From JAQUTK01 sp963677415 (lineage in GTDB: Bacteria > Bacteroidota > Bacteroidia > Bacteroidales > JAQUTK01): a stretch of DNA of 64,000 nucleotides. A program made the translations under genes and the position numbers. The notes beneath the pieces are model-generated. The model was not told the DNA's origin. It did not search any database and worked only from the letters and a program-made list of their open reading frames with translations. Positions within the stretch are counted from its first letter, which is position 1. The number at the start of each line of letters is the position of its first letter. This document shows positions 24,401 to 33,229 of the stretch, piece after piece. Where the stretch lies: NCBI GenBank assembly GCA_963677415.2, contig CAXXFJ010000013.1, positions 62,001 to 126,000 on the forward strand, given 5' to 3'.

Positions 24401-26609
24401 CATTGCTTTCTGTTACAGCTAAACCACCATCTGCGCTGACAAGAAGATAATAATTACCTGCAGGAGTACTTGCGGATATAGTTATGGATTTAGAGTAACT
24501 TTGAGAACTGCCTGCACTTAATGATGATGCTGCATTGTCAGCCAAGTAAGTAGCTGTAGCATCATAATAGTTTTTAGCAGAAAGATGCAATGAAGTGGAT
24601 GAAGATCCAGCTGTTGCATTTCCTTGATTGATCACATCGTAGCTGACTGTTACATTTCCTCCTGCTATAACACTTGATACATTCAAAGTCGGAAACTCTT
24701 TGATTATTAAATCGGGTTTGGCTACTGTAACAGTTATTGCAACGTAAGTTGTCTGATTACTTTCATTGCTTTCTGTTACAGCTAAACCACCATCTGCGCT
24801 GACAAGAAGATAATAATTACCTGCAGGAGTACTTGCGGGTATAGTTATGGATTTAGAGTAACTTTGAGAACTGCCTGCACTTAATGATGATGCTGCATTG
24901 TCAGCCAAGTAAGTAGCTGTAGCATCATAATAGTTTTTAGCAGAAAGATGCAATGAAGTGGATGAAGATCCAGCTGTTGCATTTCCTTGATTGATCACAT
25001 CATAATAAGCTGTGACACTGTTGCCTGCAATAACACTTGATGAACTTAAGGTCGGAAACTCTTTGATTATTAAATCGGGTTTGGATGCTGTAACAGTTAT
25101 TGCAACGTAAGTTGTCTGATTACTTTCATTGCTTTCTGTTACAGCTAAACCACCATCAGCACTTACCAAAATATAATAATTACCTGCAGGAGTACTTGCG
25201 GGTATAGTTATGGATTTAGAGTAACTTCGAGAACTGCCTGCACTTAATGATGATGCTGCATTGTCAGCCAAGTAAGTAGCTGTAGCATCATAATAGTTTT
25301 TAGCAGAAAGATGCAATGAAGTGGATGAAGATCCAGCTGTTGCATTTCCTTGATTGATCACATCATAATAAGCTGTGACACTGTTGCCTGCAATAACACT
25401 TGATGAACTTAAGGTCGGATACTGTCTGATAATTAAATCAGGTTTGGATGCTGTAACAGTTATTGCAACGTAAGTTGTCTGATTACTTTCATTGCTTTCT
25501 GTTACAGCTAAACCACCATCAGCACTTACCAAAATATAATAATTACCTGCAGGAGTACTTGCGGGTATAGTTATGGATTTAGAGTAACTTCGAGAACTGC
25601 CTGCACTTAATGATGATGCTGCATTGTCAGCCAAGTAAGTAGCTGTAGCATCATAATAGTTTTTAGCAGAAAGATGCAATGAAGTGGATGAAGATCCAGC
25701 TGTTGCATTTCCTTGATTGATCACATCATAATAAGCTGTGACACTGTTGCCTGCAATAACACTTGATGAACTTAAGGTCGGATACTGTCTGATAATTAAA
25801 TCAGGTTTGGATGCTGTAACAGTTATTGCAACGTAAGTTGTCTGATTACTTTCATTGCTTTCTGTTACAGCTAAACCACCATCAGCACTTACCAAAATAT
25901 AATAATTACCTGCAGGAGTACTTGCGGGTATAGTTATGGATTTAGAGTAACTTCGAGAACTGCCTGCACTTAATGATGATGCTGCATTGTCAGCCAAGTA
26001 AGTAGCTGTAGCATCATAATAGTTTTTAGCAGAAAGATGCAATGAAGTGGATGAAGATCCAGCTGTTGCATTTCCTTGATTGATCACATCATAATAAGCT
26101 GTGACACTGTTGCCTGCAATAACACTTGATGAACTTAAGGTCGGATACTGTCTGATAATTAAATCAGGTTTGGATGCTGTAACAGAAAAGGTGGTAGACT
26201 TAGATTGGTATGTATATCCTCTATCATTCGTATATACAGTATAATCGATAGTATAACTTCCTGTTGTTGCAGTTGAAAAGTTACCAGTTGGGAAAGTGAA
26301 ACTCTTTGTCTGGTTATATGTAAAAGATTGATTATCCCAAATGTATTGAAAAGTAATTGAATTTGGATAAGTTATTTTAGCTATTATATCAAAGGTTGCT
26401 TCTCCATTATACCCATTTGTTGATAAAGAGGTATTTTTTATTGACCCAACTAATTTTGGGTTATTATTCTGGATTACTGAAGTTGGAGTTGAAGTAACAC
26501 TACTTACAGTTGCACCAAATCCAGCAGGTTGACTAAACAAATCAATACTATATGTTGTAATAGCTATTAGAAAAATTAATTTCAAAAAATAAGTAGAAAT
26601 TGTTTTCAT
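21462..26609 (-). CDS. Giant secreted mosaic protein: CARDB repeats, GH16-like domain, alpha/beta hydrolase, T9SS-type tail
   Basis: A 1715-aa exported protein with a signal peptide at residues 1-27. Domains in order: an N-terminal beta domain (about 28-140); six tandem 121-residue CARDB-type Ig-like repeats (about 144-870, each starting KPDLII and containing NQGNATAGSSSTSLHLS); a GH16-like jelly roll (about 875-1120) with TWDVRPAG, GYGEYTF and the catalytic-type motif EVDIEFSKWG (about 970); a linker beta region; an alpha/beta hydrolase with nucleophile Ser in IHLIAHSFGGIQV (about 1444); and a C-terminal beta domain (FPNPVQNELFIQ ... GVYLVRLMGKDG) of the type IX secretion sorting kind. Substrate unknown: a cell-surface beta-glucan/ester hydrolase or adhesin are both possible. 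The first three repeats are identical in protein sequence. A recombinase relic lies 28 bp upstream. Confidence 0.85.
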   Translation of the reverse strand: MKTISTYFLKLIFLIAITTYSIDLFSQPAGFGATVSSVTSTPTSVIQNNNPKLVGSIKNTSLSTNGYNGEATFDIIAKITYPNSITFQYIWDNQSFTYNQTKSFTFPTGNFSTATTGSYTIDYTVYTNDRGYTYQSKSTTFSVTASKPDLIIRQYPTLSSSSVIAGNSVTAYYDVINQGNATAGSSSTSLHLSAKNYYDATATYLADNAASSLSAGSSRSYSKSITIPASTPAGNYYILVSADGGLAVTESNESNQTTYVAITVTASKPDLIIRQYPTLSSSSVIAGNSVTAYYDVINQGNATAGSSSTSLHLSAKNYYDATATYLADNAASSLSAGSSRSYSKSITIPASTPAGNYYILVSADGGLAVTESNESNQTTYVAITVTASKPDLIIRQYPTLSSSSVIAGNSVTAYYDVINQGNATAGSSSTSLHLSAKNYYDATATYLADNAASSLSAGSSRSYSKSITIPASTPAGNYYILVSADGGLAVTESNESNQTTYVAITVTASKPDLIIKEFPTLSSSSVIAGNSVTAYYDVINQGNATAGSSSTSLHLSAKNYYDATATYLADNAASSLSAGSSQSYSKSITIPASTPAGNYYLLVSADGGLAVTESNESNQTTYVAITVTVAKPDLIIKEFPTLNVSSVIAGGNVTVSYDVINQGNATAGSSSTSLHLSAKNYYDATATYLADNAASSLSAGSSQSYSKSITISASTPAGNYYLLVSADGGLAVTESNESNQTTYVAITVTVAKPDLIIKEFPTLNVSSVIAGGNVTVSYDVINQGNATAGSSSTSLHLSTKNYYDATATYLADYSVSSLSAGSSQSYSKSITIPASTPAGNYYLLVSADGGLAVTESNESNQTTYVAITVTNQNSISQITWSGYTWDVRPAGNGNPGSNNWLNTTDNIWVDNAGNLHLKITKVGDKWYSSEIYSQESFGYGEYTFQTLTNVENLDKNIVFGLFTYETDTKEVDIEFSKWGNTSNKEGNFTVQPSNSNSTVNYPLNLTGGLSDCYSTHKFQWFSSGINFQSYYGHYSNLPSIDKLIKEWTYTGANVPTQGNEKVHLNFWLYKQGVVPSDQLEAEVIIKSFSFKKIDNSISISSTNIPTWQREGDDFSGSVTVDLSKAGANSTWYLEADYFNSNGYQGAIIYPSLTASTATQNFSTTTDSQLKAQAKQGNYFTWNVVLESNKAHSTALLQTKIIEKKWDKKNIFYYNNAKSNLKLPLKHIDGAESVRIVFSIDGNTSICNTCLSSFDILKLNSSKNNAIYSVQVNKIGSSFFAELPVSNDPSNGSYKVSVDLNYATSNIGSSDARPGEYFYAIDYLKSNGTNNLYHEEGKVDLTKFGLLGNLTNNDTTVVFIGGNRNTIESDFTKLNTNPTLGDDFSIANNLRYGNIGEINANYNTWYIGQGNANFIENNAYDIGVALDSIVKLTNNPKEIHLIAHSFGGIQVRTMLGYGGRRMDGVYDGTKPGQTTLDKIKTVTFLSSPHRGITVGSWSYIAGNAADEMKDDSYFVKTTLKNFTIPNLIKIINVTGINTDLINPSDGVVDVSSSAKPELITSLGTNKTINQYYIKKNYPQIFVWNILNAHSMTHHTDIISDQTFCSSENSNDIGFSVLNRIFYYIRGGNESNTAIQEITANSAIKLFPNPVQNELFIQSEIPISQVTIYTLEGMQIKIIFNYTTNSKIELSSLSAGVYLVRLMGKDGSIFTGKFIKE
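24001..26178 (-). repeat. Six tandem 363-bp repeats (CARDB units)
   Basis: Marker sequence GTAACAGTTATTGCAACGTA recurs at 24001, 24364, 24727, 25090, 25453 and 25816, an exact 363-bp period (121 codons). Units nearest the gene start (25090-26178) are nearly identical, and those nearest the domain boundary are more divergent. Confidence 0.95.
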
Positions 26610-26636
26610 GATTGCAAATTTTAGATTGTTGTAAAA

Positions 26637-26933
26637 CTAAAGATCTGTTCCATTTTCAAGCAAATGTGTCGCAAAACTATGTCTCAAAGAATGTATAGAC
26701 ACTTTTTATATTATTGGTTTCTCAACTGGTATTGATTTTTCATATTCCACTTCCGCAAACTACGCCTTCAATTGCCCGAAAGCCTCTTTGGTATAAGGTA
26801 TATGCCAAGCACCAACGGTTTTATTCCAGCGCGCATCGGATATTTGTCTCAATTTTGAAACCATTTCTCCATTTTACGGAAAATCAACACGGATTCGTTC
26901 TTCATTTCGGTGTGTGATTTTCGATGCTTTCAT
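26637..26933 (-). pseudogene. Tyrosine recombinase relic 2 (internal deletion, several stops)
   Basis: Starts MKASKITHRNEERIRVDF, then a stop, NGEMVSKLRQISDARWNK, TVGAWHIPYTKEAFGQLKA, a stop, a short linker, and after another stop the catalytic box SIHSLRHSFATHLLENGTDL. That last block carries the His-x-x-Arg of tyrosine recombinases. The middle of the gene and the Tyr-containing end are missing. The N-terminus and upstream region match relic 1 at 11.1 kb. It lies directly upstream of the 1715-aa gene on the same strand. Confidence 0.85.
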
Positions 26934-27115
26934 AACTATTTCTTAATTTCCGCTTCAAAGATAAAAACAATTATTTTATTATCATAGCTTTATCTATATA
27001 ATATTTACAAATACAAAATAAGGAGATCGAAATGCCATAAAGCATACCGAGAGGCAGTTTATGGTGTGGATAGGGTAGATAAATAGTGCTTTAAAAGCAA
27101 TCCCCCTAAAACAAT
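26934..27115. other. Non-coding region upstream of recombinase relic 2
   Basis: 26934-27005 is similar to 11191-11265 (former recombinase promoter region); the rest shows no gene. Confidence 0.5.
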
Positions 27116-27148
27116 GAAACTCATTCCTTACTGCAAGGAATGAGTTTC
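27116..27148 (-). terminator. nqr operon terminator
   Basis: Perfect 14-bp arms GAAACTCATTCCTT / AAGGAATGAGTTTC with a 5-nt loop, 46 bp after the nqrF stop; a short ATTGTTTT tract follows on the minus strand. Confidence 0.7.
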
Positions 27149-27193
27149 AATAGTTGAGGGGGAAGATGCCGGAGGGCCTATTCGTTGTGACGA

Positions 27194-28435
27194 TTATGCG
27201 CCAAAGTCATCAAAGTAGATGCTTTCAGGAGCTACTCCCAGACTGTCAAGCATACGCTTAACGGCATCACTCATCGGACCGGGTCCGCACATGTAATATT
27301 CAATATCTTCGGGAGTTTCATGATCTTTCAGATAGTTATTGTAGATCACATCATGGATAAATCCTTTCGGACCGGTCCAGTTATCTTCAGGAAGTGCGGC
27401 ACTCAATGCAATATGGAAAGAGAAGTTAGGGAACTCTTTTTCTAGCGCGCGGAAATCTTCTTCATAGAAGATCTCAGCTTTTGAACGTGCTCCATACCAG
27501 TAAGATATCTTACGATCTTTGATCTTCAAGGTATTGAGCATATGCAGGATATGTGCACGCAGTGGAGCCATACCTGCACCACCACCAATGTAAAGCATCT
27601 CATTTTTCGTTGTGAGGATCGGATGGAAATCACCGAATGGTCCGCTCATCATAACTTTGTCACCCGGCTTGAGCGAGAAGATATAGGATGATGCAATACC
27701 TGGATTGACTTTCTGGAATCCACCGGTTGCTCTGTCAAATGGAGGTGTTGCTATACGGACATTCAACTTGATAACATCACCTTCGGCAGGATAGTTGGCC
27801 ATTGAATAGGCACGTACTGTCTCTTCTTTATTGGTACAGTTAAGGTCAAACATCTTGAACTGAATCCAGTCGCCACGAAATCGCTCATCAATATCAAAAT
27901 CGGAGTATTTAATATCGTATTCAGGTATATCAATCTGACTGTAGCTTCCCGGTATAAAGTTGAGGTGTTCTCCTTGTGGCAGACGAACGACAAACTCTTT
28001 GATAAAAGTTGCCACGTTTCCGTTGGACACCACTTCGCATTCCCACTTTTTGATACCTAATACAGACTCCGGAACTTTGATGCTCATGTCATTCTTCACC
28101 TTCACCTGACAACCTAAACGCCAATTATCTTTAATCTGCTTTCTCGTAAATTGATCTTTCTCAGTTGATAGCACATCACCACCACCTTCAATTACCTGAC
28201 AACAACACTGAGCGCATGAACCTTTTCCACCACAGGCAGAGGGTAAATATATCTTTTGCTCAGATAAAGTAGAGAGCAAACTGGTACCTACGGCTACTTC
28301 AATGTCTTTATCACCATTGATATGGATCATCACATTTCCAGATGGAACCAAATATTTCTTTGACACAAGCAAGAGTACGACAAGCAGCAATATCACAACA
28401 AGAAAGACTGCTACGCTGATCGAGATTGTTGTCAT
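27194..28435 (-). CDS. nqrF: Na+-translocating NADH:quinone reductase subunit F
   Basis: A 413-aa NADH-oxidising subunit of the Na+-pumping NADH:quinone oxidoreductase. One N-terminal membrane helix (VAVFLVVILLLVVLLLV), a [2Fe-2S] ferredoxin domain with clustered Cys (CGGKGSCAQC, then LGCQVK), an FAD domain (RAYSMANYP) and an NAD domain (GGGAGMAPLRAHI, YMCGPGPMSDAV). Electrons pass NADH to FAD to 2Fe-2S and on to the FMNs. Last gene of the operon. A start at 28453 is also possible; 28435 (MTTISISVAV) begins just before the helix. Confidence 0.97.
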   Translation of the reverse strand: MTTISISVAVFLVVILLLVVLLLVSKKYLVPSGNVMIHINGDKDIEVAVGTSLLSTLSEQKIYLPSACGGKGSCAQCCCQVIEGGGDVLSTEKDQFTRKQIKDNWRLGCQVKVKNDMSIKVPESVLGIKKWECEVVSNGNVATFIKEFVVRLPQGEHLNFIPGSYSQIDIPEYDIKYSDFDIDERFRGDWIQFKMFDLNCTNKEETVRAYSMANYPAEGDVIKLNVRIATPPFDRATGGFQKVNPGIASSYIFSLKPGDKVMMSGPFGDFHPILTTKNEMLYIGGGAGMAPLRAHILHMLNTLKIKDRKISYWYGARSKAEIFYEEDFRALEKEFPNFSFHIALSAALPEDNWTGPKGFIHDVIYNNYLKDHETPEDIEYYMCGPGPMSDAVKRMLDSLGVAPESIYFDDFGA

Positions 28436-28486
28436 GTTTATATCTAATAACATTTTAATTATATTTTATAGTTAGTACCGTTGATA

Positions 28487-29104
28487 TCAGATCTTCAATC
28501 CTGAGAAACACATAAATCCGATAGCCATCAAGCCAACGGTAATCAAAGTAATACCCAAGCCTCTTAATGGTTTAGGTACATCACAATAGGCCATCTTCTC
28601 ACGGATAGCTGCAAGACCTACTATCGCAAGCAACCAACCGATGCCAGATCCAAAGGCATAGACTGTAGCTTCAGAGATGCCTGTAAAGTTACGTTGCTGC
28701 ATAAACAAAGAACCTCCCATGATGGCACAGTTTACAGCGATCAAAGGCAAAAAGATGCCCAGGGCACTGTATAGTGACGGACTGAACTTCTCTACAATCA
28801 TTTCGACCAACTGAACAATGGCTGCAATAACTGCTATGAAAAGAATAAAGCCTAAGAAGCTGAGGTCTAATGTTGCCAGCTCAGGGCTAAGCCACGTCAA
28901 GGCTCCTTCTCTTAAGATTAAGGTCTCCAGCAAATAGTTGATGGGGAGCGTAACTACCAAAACAAAGGTAACGGCAACTCCTAATCCCAGCGCTGTCTTC
29001 ACGTTTTTCGATACTGCCAGATATGAGCACATACCCAGAAAGTAAGCGAATATCATGTTGTCGATAAAGATCGACTTTACGAACAAACTTAATAAACTTT
29101 CCAT
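28487..29104 (-). CDS. nqrE: Na+-translocating NADH:quinone reductase subunit E
   Basis: A 205-aa membrane protein with six helices, of the RnfA/NqrE family. Typical blocks: LFVKSIFIDNMIFAYFLGMC, LGVAVTFVLVV and VNCAIMGGSLFM. NqrD and NqrE form a pseudo-symmetric pair that binds an Fe centre at conserved Cys residues (C26-like in FLGMC and C in VNCAI), here both present. It follows nqrD by 12 bp. Confidence 0.97.
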   Translation of the reverse strand: MESLLSLFVKSIFIDNMIFAYFLGMCSYLAVSKNVKTALGLGVAVTFVLVVTLPINYLLETLILREGALTWLSPELATLDLSFLGFILFIAVIAAIVQLVEMIVEKFSPSLYSALGIFLPLIAVNCAIMGGSLFMQQRNFTGISEATVYAFGSGIGWLLAIVGLAAIREKMAYCDVPKPLRGLGITLITVGLMAIGFMCFSGLKI

Positions 29105-29116
29105 TCTTCTTCGTTA

Positions 29117-29740
29117 TTAATTAGTTTCCTGTAATGTTTTTTCTTTAGCTCTATGGTACCACACAATGCAAGCCAGCAAGATCAATGCCATTGGAGGCAT
29201 AATCATCAGACCATTATTCATGTATCCTGCATCATAAAATGATTGCGGAATGATCTTGAATCCAAACAGAGCGCCTGATCCAAAGAGTTCGCGTACGAAA
29301 CCTACCGCTACCAGAATGCCTGCATATCCCAGACCATTGCCTATACCATCAAGGAATGATGCCCATGGGCCATTGCTCATGGCAAATGCCTCCAGACGAC
29401 CCATCAGAATACAGTTGGTAATAATCAAACCTACATAGACCGATAGTTGCAAACTGACATCGTATGCAAATGCTTTCAATACTTCACTTACAATCGTTAC
29501 CAAGGTGGCAACAACGACTAACTGAACAATAATACGAATACGATTAGGAATCGTATTACGAATCAATGAGATGATCACATTAGCGAAAGCGACAATGACG
29601 GTCACGGAAAGTCCCATTACAAGTGCAGGCTGAAGTTTGGAAGTGACAGCCAACGCCGAACAAATACCCAGCACTTGAACAGTGATAGGGTTATTCAAAT
29701 TTAATGGAGTGTATAACGGATTGTTTTTTATTTCAGCCAT
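29117..29740 (-). CDS. nqrD: Na+-translocating NADH:quinone reductase subunit D
   Basis: A 207-aa six-helix membrane subunit paired with NqrE. It has VQVLGICSALAVTSKLQPAL (first Cys of the Fe site) and LIITNCILMGRLEAFAM (second Cys), both conserved in the RnfE/NqrD family. Spaced 3 bp from nqrC, so translation is likely coupled. Confidence 0.97.
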   Translation of the reverse strand: MAEIKNNPLYTPLNLNNPITVQVLGICSALAVTSKLQPALVMGLSVTVIVAFANVIISLIRNTIPNRIRIIVQLVVVATLVTIVSEVLKAFAYDVSLQLSVYVGLIITNCILMGRLEAFAMSNGPWASFLDGIGNGLGYAGILVAVGFVRELFGSGALFGFKIIPQSFYDAGYMNNGLMIMPPMALILLACIVWYHRAKEKTLQETN

Positions 29741-29743
29741 ATC

Positions 29744-30448
29744 TTATTCCCCCTTGTTCTTTATAATATAGTTTACATACTGACCAATGCTCTCTTTCAA
29801 CATCGTATTTACACCGGTGCTGGTTATTGTGCCTCCACTGATACCATCCACATAATCTTGTCCGACTACGGTCTTTCCTGCTTTTACAACAGCAATAGAA
29901 ACGAATTCGCCTTGCGCATTCAAGATCTTCTTGCCGATAAACTCATTTTGAAAGCGTGGTGTAGCGATTTCAGCTCCCAAGCCAGGTGTTTCACCTGCGT
30001 GAGAGAAGTAGGCACCGTACACGGTATTCATATCTTTATCCATGGAAAGATAACCCCAGATTGGCCCCCAAAGACCTGTTCCCCGCATTGAAAACACATA
30101 TTTGGTTTCTCCTCCTACTTCGCAGACATAAACCGGGAGTTGGCGAACCTCAGGCTTTTTGGCATTCTCTTTGGCTATGTCAACCTTGAAACCTCCTGTT
30201 TCACCTTTCAATTCCCCCTGCATGTCAACGATCAGTTCCTTTTTGACTATACCGGCATAGAGTGTCTCAATATTCTGATTCTTCGTTTCCACTTTCAGAG
30301 AGGTAAGAATCTGTTTCTTTTTATCCAGCTCTACATTCTTCCCCTGCTTCTCTTTCAAGATACCTGACGTAAATGAGAGCATAAATGCTACGATAATGAC
30401 CATTATCGCCGCATAGATCATTGTATAAGAATTACTATTCGTATTCAT
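29744..30448 (-). CDS. nqrC: Na+-translocating NADH:quinone reductase subunit C
   Basis: A 234-aa periplasm-facing subunit with one N-terminal helix (MIYAAIMVIIVAFMLSF) and an FMN-binding domain. FMN is linked by a phosphoester to the Thr of the motif SGGTITSTGV (about residue 211), seen here. GLWGPIWGYL and AETPGLGAEI, also family marks, are present. Five bp follow nqrB. Confidence 0.96.
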   Translation of the reverse strand: MNTNSNSYTMIYAAIMVIIVAFMLSFTSGILKEKQGKNVELDKKKQILTSLKVETKNQNIETLYAGIVKKELIVDMQGELKGETGGFKVDIAKENAKKPEVRQLPVYVCEVGGETKYVFSMRGTGLWGPIWGYLSMDKDMNTVYGAYFSHAGETPGLGAEIATPRFQNEFIGKKILNAQGEFVSIAVVKAGKTVVGQDYVDGISGGTITSTGVNTMLKESIGQYVNYIIKNKGE

Positions 30449-30453
30449 CTTTC

Positions 30454-31668
30454 TTATTTTTTGTCGTTAGTAACCTTGACTCTTTGCAGACGACGGGTGA
30501 TGTTCTTCTGAACAACCACATAGTCAATAAGCGGAGCAAACAGATTTAATAATAGTATAGCCAGCATCATGCCTTCCGGATAACCCGGATTCAATACACG
30601 AATCACTACCGCAATGAAACCGAGCAGCAAACCGAATATATATTTACCGTTTTCAGTACGAGCTGAAGTAACAGGGTCTGTGGCCATAAAGACTGCACCG
30701 AATGCAAAGCCTCCCAACAAGATATGTTCGTACCAAGGAAGTAGCATGGAAGGTGTGGTGCCAATGGCATTAAACATCAAGGCAGTCAACGAGCCTCCAA
30801 CAAATACCGAAGCCATAATCTTCCAACTTGCAATGCCTGTAGCCAAAAGGATGACTGCTCCCAAGCCAATAGCGATGACAGAGGTTTCACCGATTGAACC
30901 GGGTATCAAACCAACAATCATATCCCACGCACTGAGACTATTTCCTGTGATACCAGTAAGATGCGCTGTACCTGCTTGCGTTGTCATTAACTGACCAAGA
31001 GGTGTTGCACCTGTAAATCCATCTACCAACTGACCTTCACCCAAACCAAATACGCTGCCGGTCTTCACCCAAACGTTATCTCCTGACATCATAGAAGGAT
31101 AGGCAAAAAAGAGAAATGCACGGGTGATTAAAGCTACGTTGAATATGTTACGTCCTGTACCTCCAAATACTTCTTTCGCGAATATTACTGCAAAGGCAAT
31201 CGCAATAACCATGGTCCAGATAGGACATTCGATTGGGAGAATCAAGGGAATCAGCATACCGGTTACCAGATATCCTTCCTGTATCTCTTCGTGTTTCCAT
31301 TGGGCTACCACAAACTCGATGCCTAATCCAACGAAGTAGGATACGATCACTTTAGGAAGCACTGCCAGAAAACCGAATCCAAAGATCTCTAGGAAAGAGA
31401 CTGTAGAAAGGGAGCCGATGGCAAGATAATGTTGATATCCCACATTGTACATTCCAAAAAGAAGTGCAGGGACTAATGCGAGCACGACCATAGACATTAC
31501 TCGCTTGGAGTCAATGCTGTCGTGAATATGTGTTCCAGTTTTAGAGGTCGTATTCGGGACGAATAAGAAAGTCTCAAACCCATCGAATACTGACTGGAAT
31601 GCGGAAAGTTTACCACCCGGTTCAAAACTGGGCTTCACTTTGTCAAGAAGTTTCCTTAACGCTTTCAA
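30454..31668 (-). CDS. nqrB: Na+-translocating NADH:quinone reductase subunit B
   Basis: A 404-aa integral subunit with about 10 helices that carries covalent FMN and riboflavin and forms the sodium path. The FMN-Thr motif GFTGATPLG lies near residue 223; FGGTGRNIFNVALITRAFLF and DPVTSARTENGK are conserved. Length is normal. It starts 21 bp after nqrA. Confidence 0.97.
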   Translation of the reverse strand: MKALRKLLDKVKPSFEPGGKLSAFQSVFDGFETFLFVPNTTSKTGTHIHDSIDSKRVMSMVVLALVPALLFGMYNVGYQHYLAIGSLSTVSFLEIFGFGFLAVLPKVIVSYFVGLGIEFVVAQWKHEEIQEGYLVTGMLIPLILPIECPIWTMVIAIAFAVIFAKEVFGGTGRNIFNVALITRAFLFFAYPSMMSGDNVWVKTGSVFGLGEGQLVDGFTGATPLGQLMTTQAGTAHLTGITGNSLSAWDMIVGLIPGSIGETSVIAIGLGAVILLATGIASWKIMASVFVGGSLTALMFNAIGTTPSMLLPWYEHILLGGFAFGAVFMATDPVTSARTENGKYIFGLLLGFIAVVIRVLNPGYPEGMMLAILLLNLFAPLIDYVVVQKNITRRLQRVKVTNDKK

Positions 31669-31689
31669 TGTTATTTATTTTTAGTGTTA

Positions 31690-33039
31690 TTAATTCATTT
31701 CTTTGAACAGCATATCCAGACCCTCACGAACGATCTTTTGAATCTCTGTTTTTGAGGTATCCACAAACTCACAAAGTGCAAAGTCTTCAGGGGCTACTTC
31801 ATAGATGCCGAGCAGCTCCATCTGATCTATATTATTGGTGATAATAGCTTTGAGCAAGACTTCCGGATAGATGTCAAACGGAAATACTTTATCCAGCTCG
31901 TTGGACATAATAAGAGCACGGTTACCTCCTTTGATACGGGCGTCAAGTACATATTCTTTCTTAGGTAGTAACCAAGAGAAATAGGAATGATTAGCACTGA
32001 ATTGATCCAAGCGAGGCATGATCCAACCGATCATTTCATGATTTTCTGTTCCTTCAGGAATGACAGTCAGCTGATTGGCATAGAAGTTCAGGTAGCTATC
32101 AGGTGTTATCTGTGTTCCAGTCAACACATTACCGGAGATATAGCGTAAAGTCTTGCCTTTCGTTACATTGCTCTTAAACAAAGAAAGAATCGGAGTGCCT
32201 GCCTGCATTTTTACATATCCGGTCTTTACAACCTCCGAACCAGTCAAGGCTACGATTCGTGTGAAGTCCGTCACTCCTTTATGAAAGAGACGACCGATAA
32301 TAATCACATCCTGCGGATTGATAACCCATACAATCTCACCTTTATTAATCGGTGAAACATGATGAATCTGTACACCCACATTTCCTGTCGGATGCTTTCC
32401 CGCAAATGTATTGATTGTTACATTGGAGGCATTCTTCAACGCGGATGATTGTGCATTCTCATGTACACCCAGTTGAACTGGTGCGATACGGGCCAATGCA
32501 TTCAAACCAGTTTGAAAGTCTGCTTCTTGCCCTTTGAGTACATACTCAAAATCAGCAGCAAGAGGAGCTGTGTCAAATGAGGAAATAAATACAGCCTTGG
32601 GAGTATCCTGAGGATTAGCGATTAGATCATAGGGTCTTTGTTTGATGAATGGCCACATTCCTGCATTTAGCAGATGTGACTTCACCTCTTCACCCGATGC
32701 TTTCAACGCATCAATCTGTGGGAATGATTCGTATTCAAGGGTCGAATCAGCTTTTACAAGGACGTCCAACACTTTTCGTTTGTCACCCCGATTGACAGCT
32801 ACAACTGTTCCGCTTACCGGTGAAACAAACTTTACTTCCTGACAGTTTTTGTCACAAAGTAAAACAGAACCTGCTTTGACTTTATCACCCGGACGAACAA
32901 CCACCTTGGGTGTCAATCCATGGAAGTCGCTCACAGTCAAAGCACAAAGATCAGAGTGATTTACCTGTGATAGCGTTTCAATGGCTTTGCCTTTCAGCTT
33001 AATATCTAAGCCTTTACGAATTCTTATAAGATTTGCCAT
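31690..33039 (-). CDS. nqrA: Na+-translocating NADH:quinone reductase subunit A
   Basis: A 449-aa cytoplasmic-side subunit without cofactor, thought to help bind quinone. Start MANLIRIRKGLDIKLKGK is the family N-terminus; the 33075 ATG lies upstream of the predicted promoter and is rejected. Other marks: VRPGDKVKAGSVL, FVSPVSGTVVAVNRG (biotinyl-like fold) and RALIMSNELDKVFPFDIYPEVLLKA. It opens the six-gene operon. The pump couples NADH oxidation to Na+ export and feeds the quinone/fumarate pathway in Bacteroides. Confidence 0.97.
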   Translation of the reverse strand: MANLIRIRKGLDIKLKGKAIETLSQVNHSDLCALTVSDFHGLTPKVVVRPGDKVKAGSVLLCDKNCQEVKFVSPVSGTVVAVNRGDKRKVLDVLVKADSTLEYESFPQIDALKASGEEVKSHLLNAGMWPFIKQRPYDLIANPQDTPKAVFISSFDTAPLAADFEYVLKGQEADFQTGLNALARIAPVQLGVHENAQSSALKNASNVTINTFAGKHPTGNVGVQIHHVSPINKGEIVWVINPQDVIIIGRLFHKGVTDFTRIVALTGSEVVKTGYVKMQAGTPILSLFKSNVTKGKTLRYISGNVLTGTQITPDSYLNFYANQLTVIPEGTENHEMIGWIMPRLDQFSANHSYFSWLLPKKEYVLDARIKGGNRALIMSNELDKVFPFDIYPEVLLKAIITNNIDQMELLGIYEVAPEDFALCEFVDTSKTEIQKIVREGLDMLFKEMN

Positions 33040-33062
33040 AAAGCACAATAATAAATTTTGCG

Positions 33063-33070
33063 CAAAGGTA
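33063..33070 (-). promoter_or_regulatory. Predicted nqr operon promoter -7 element
   Basis: TACCTTTG (minus strand) fits TAnnTTTG, 23 bp before the nqrA start, leaving a short leader. Confidence 0.65.
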
Positions 33071-33229
33071 GGCATTTTATGTTATTCATGCGATACTTGT
33101 ATTGCATAATTAAGGAATTATTTCTCTAATGTTCTGTTAAATAATCTTGCTTTGTCTATTCTCTTCCGTATCTTTAAAAAGAAATAATACAATAAATCAG
33201 AGCGATCACATTCTGGTTTAAAGCAAAGA

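Noticed and set aside
24001..26178. CRISPR-like regular repetition
   Set aside because: The period is 363 bp, the repeats are contiguous without spacers, and they keep one reading frame of a secreted protein.
26714..26917. 67-aa plus-strand open frame
   Set aside because: Antisense to recombinase relic 2, which is explained on the other strand.
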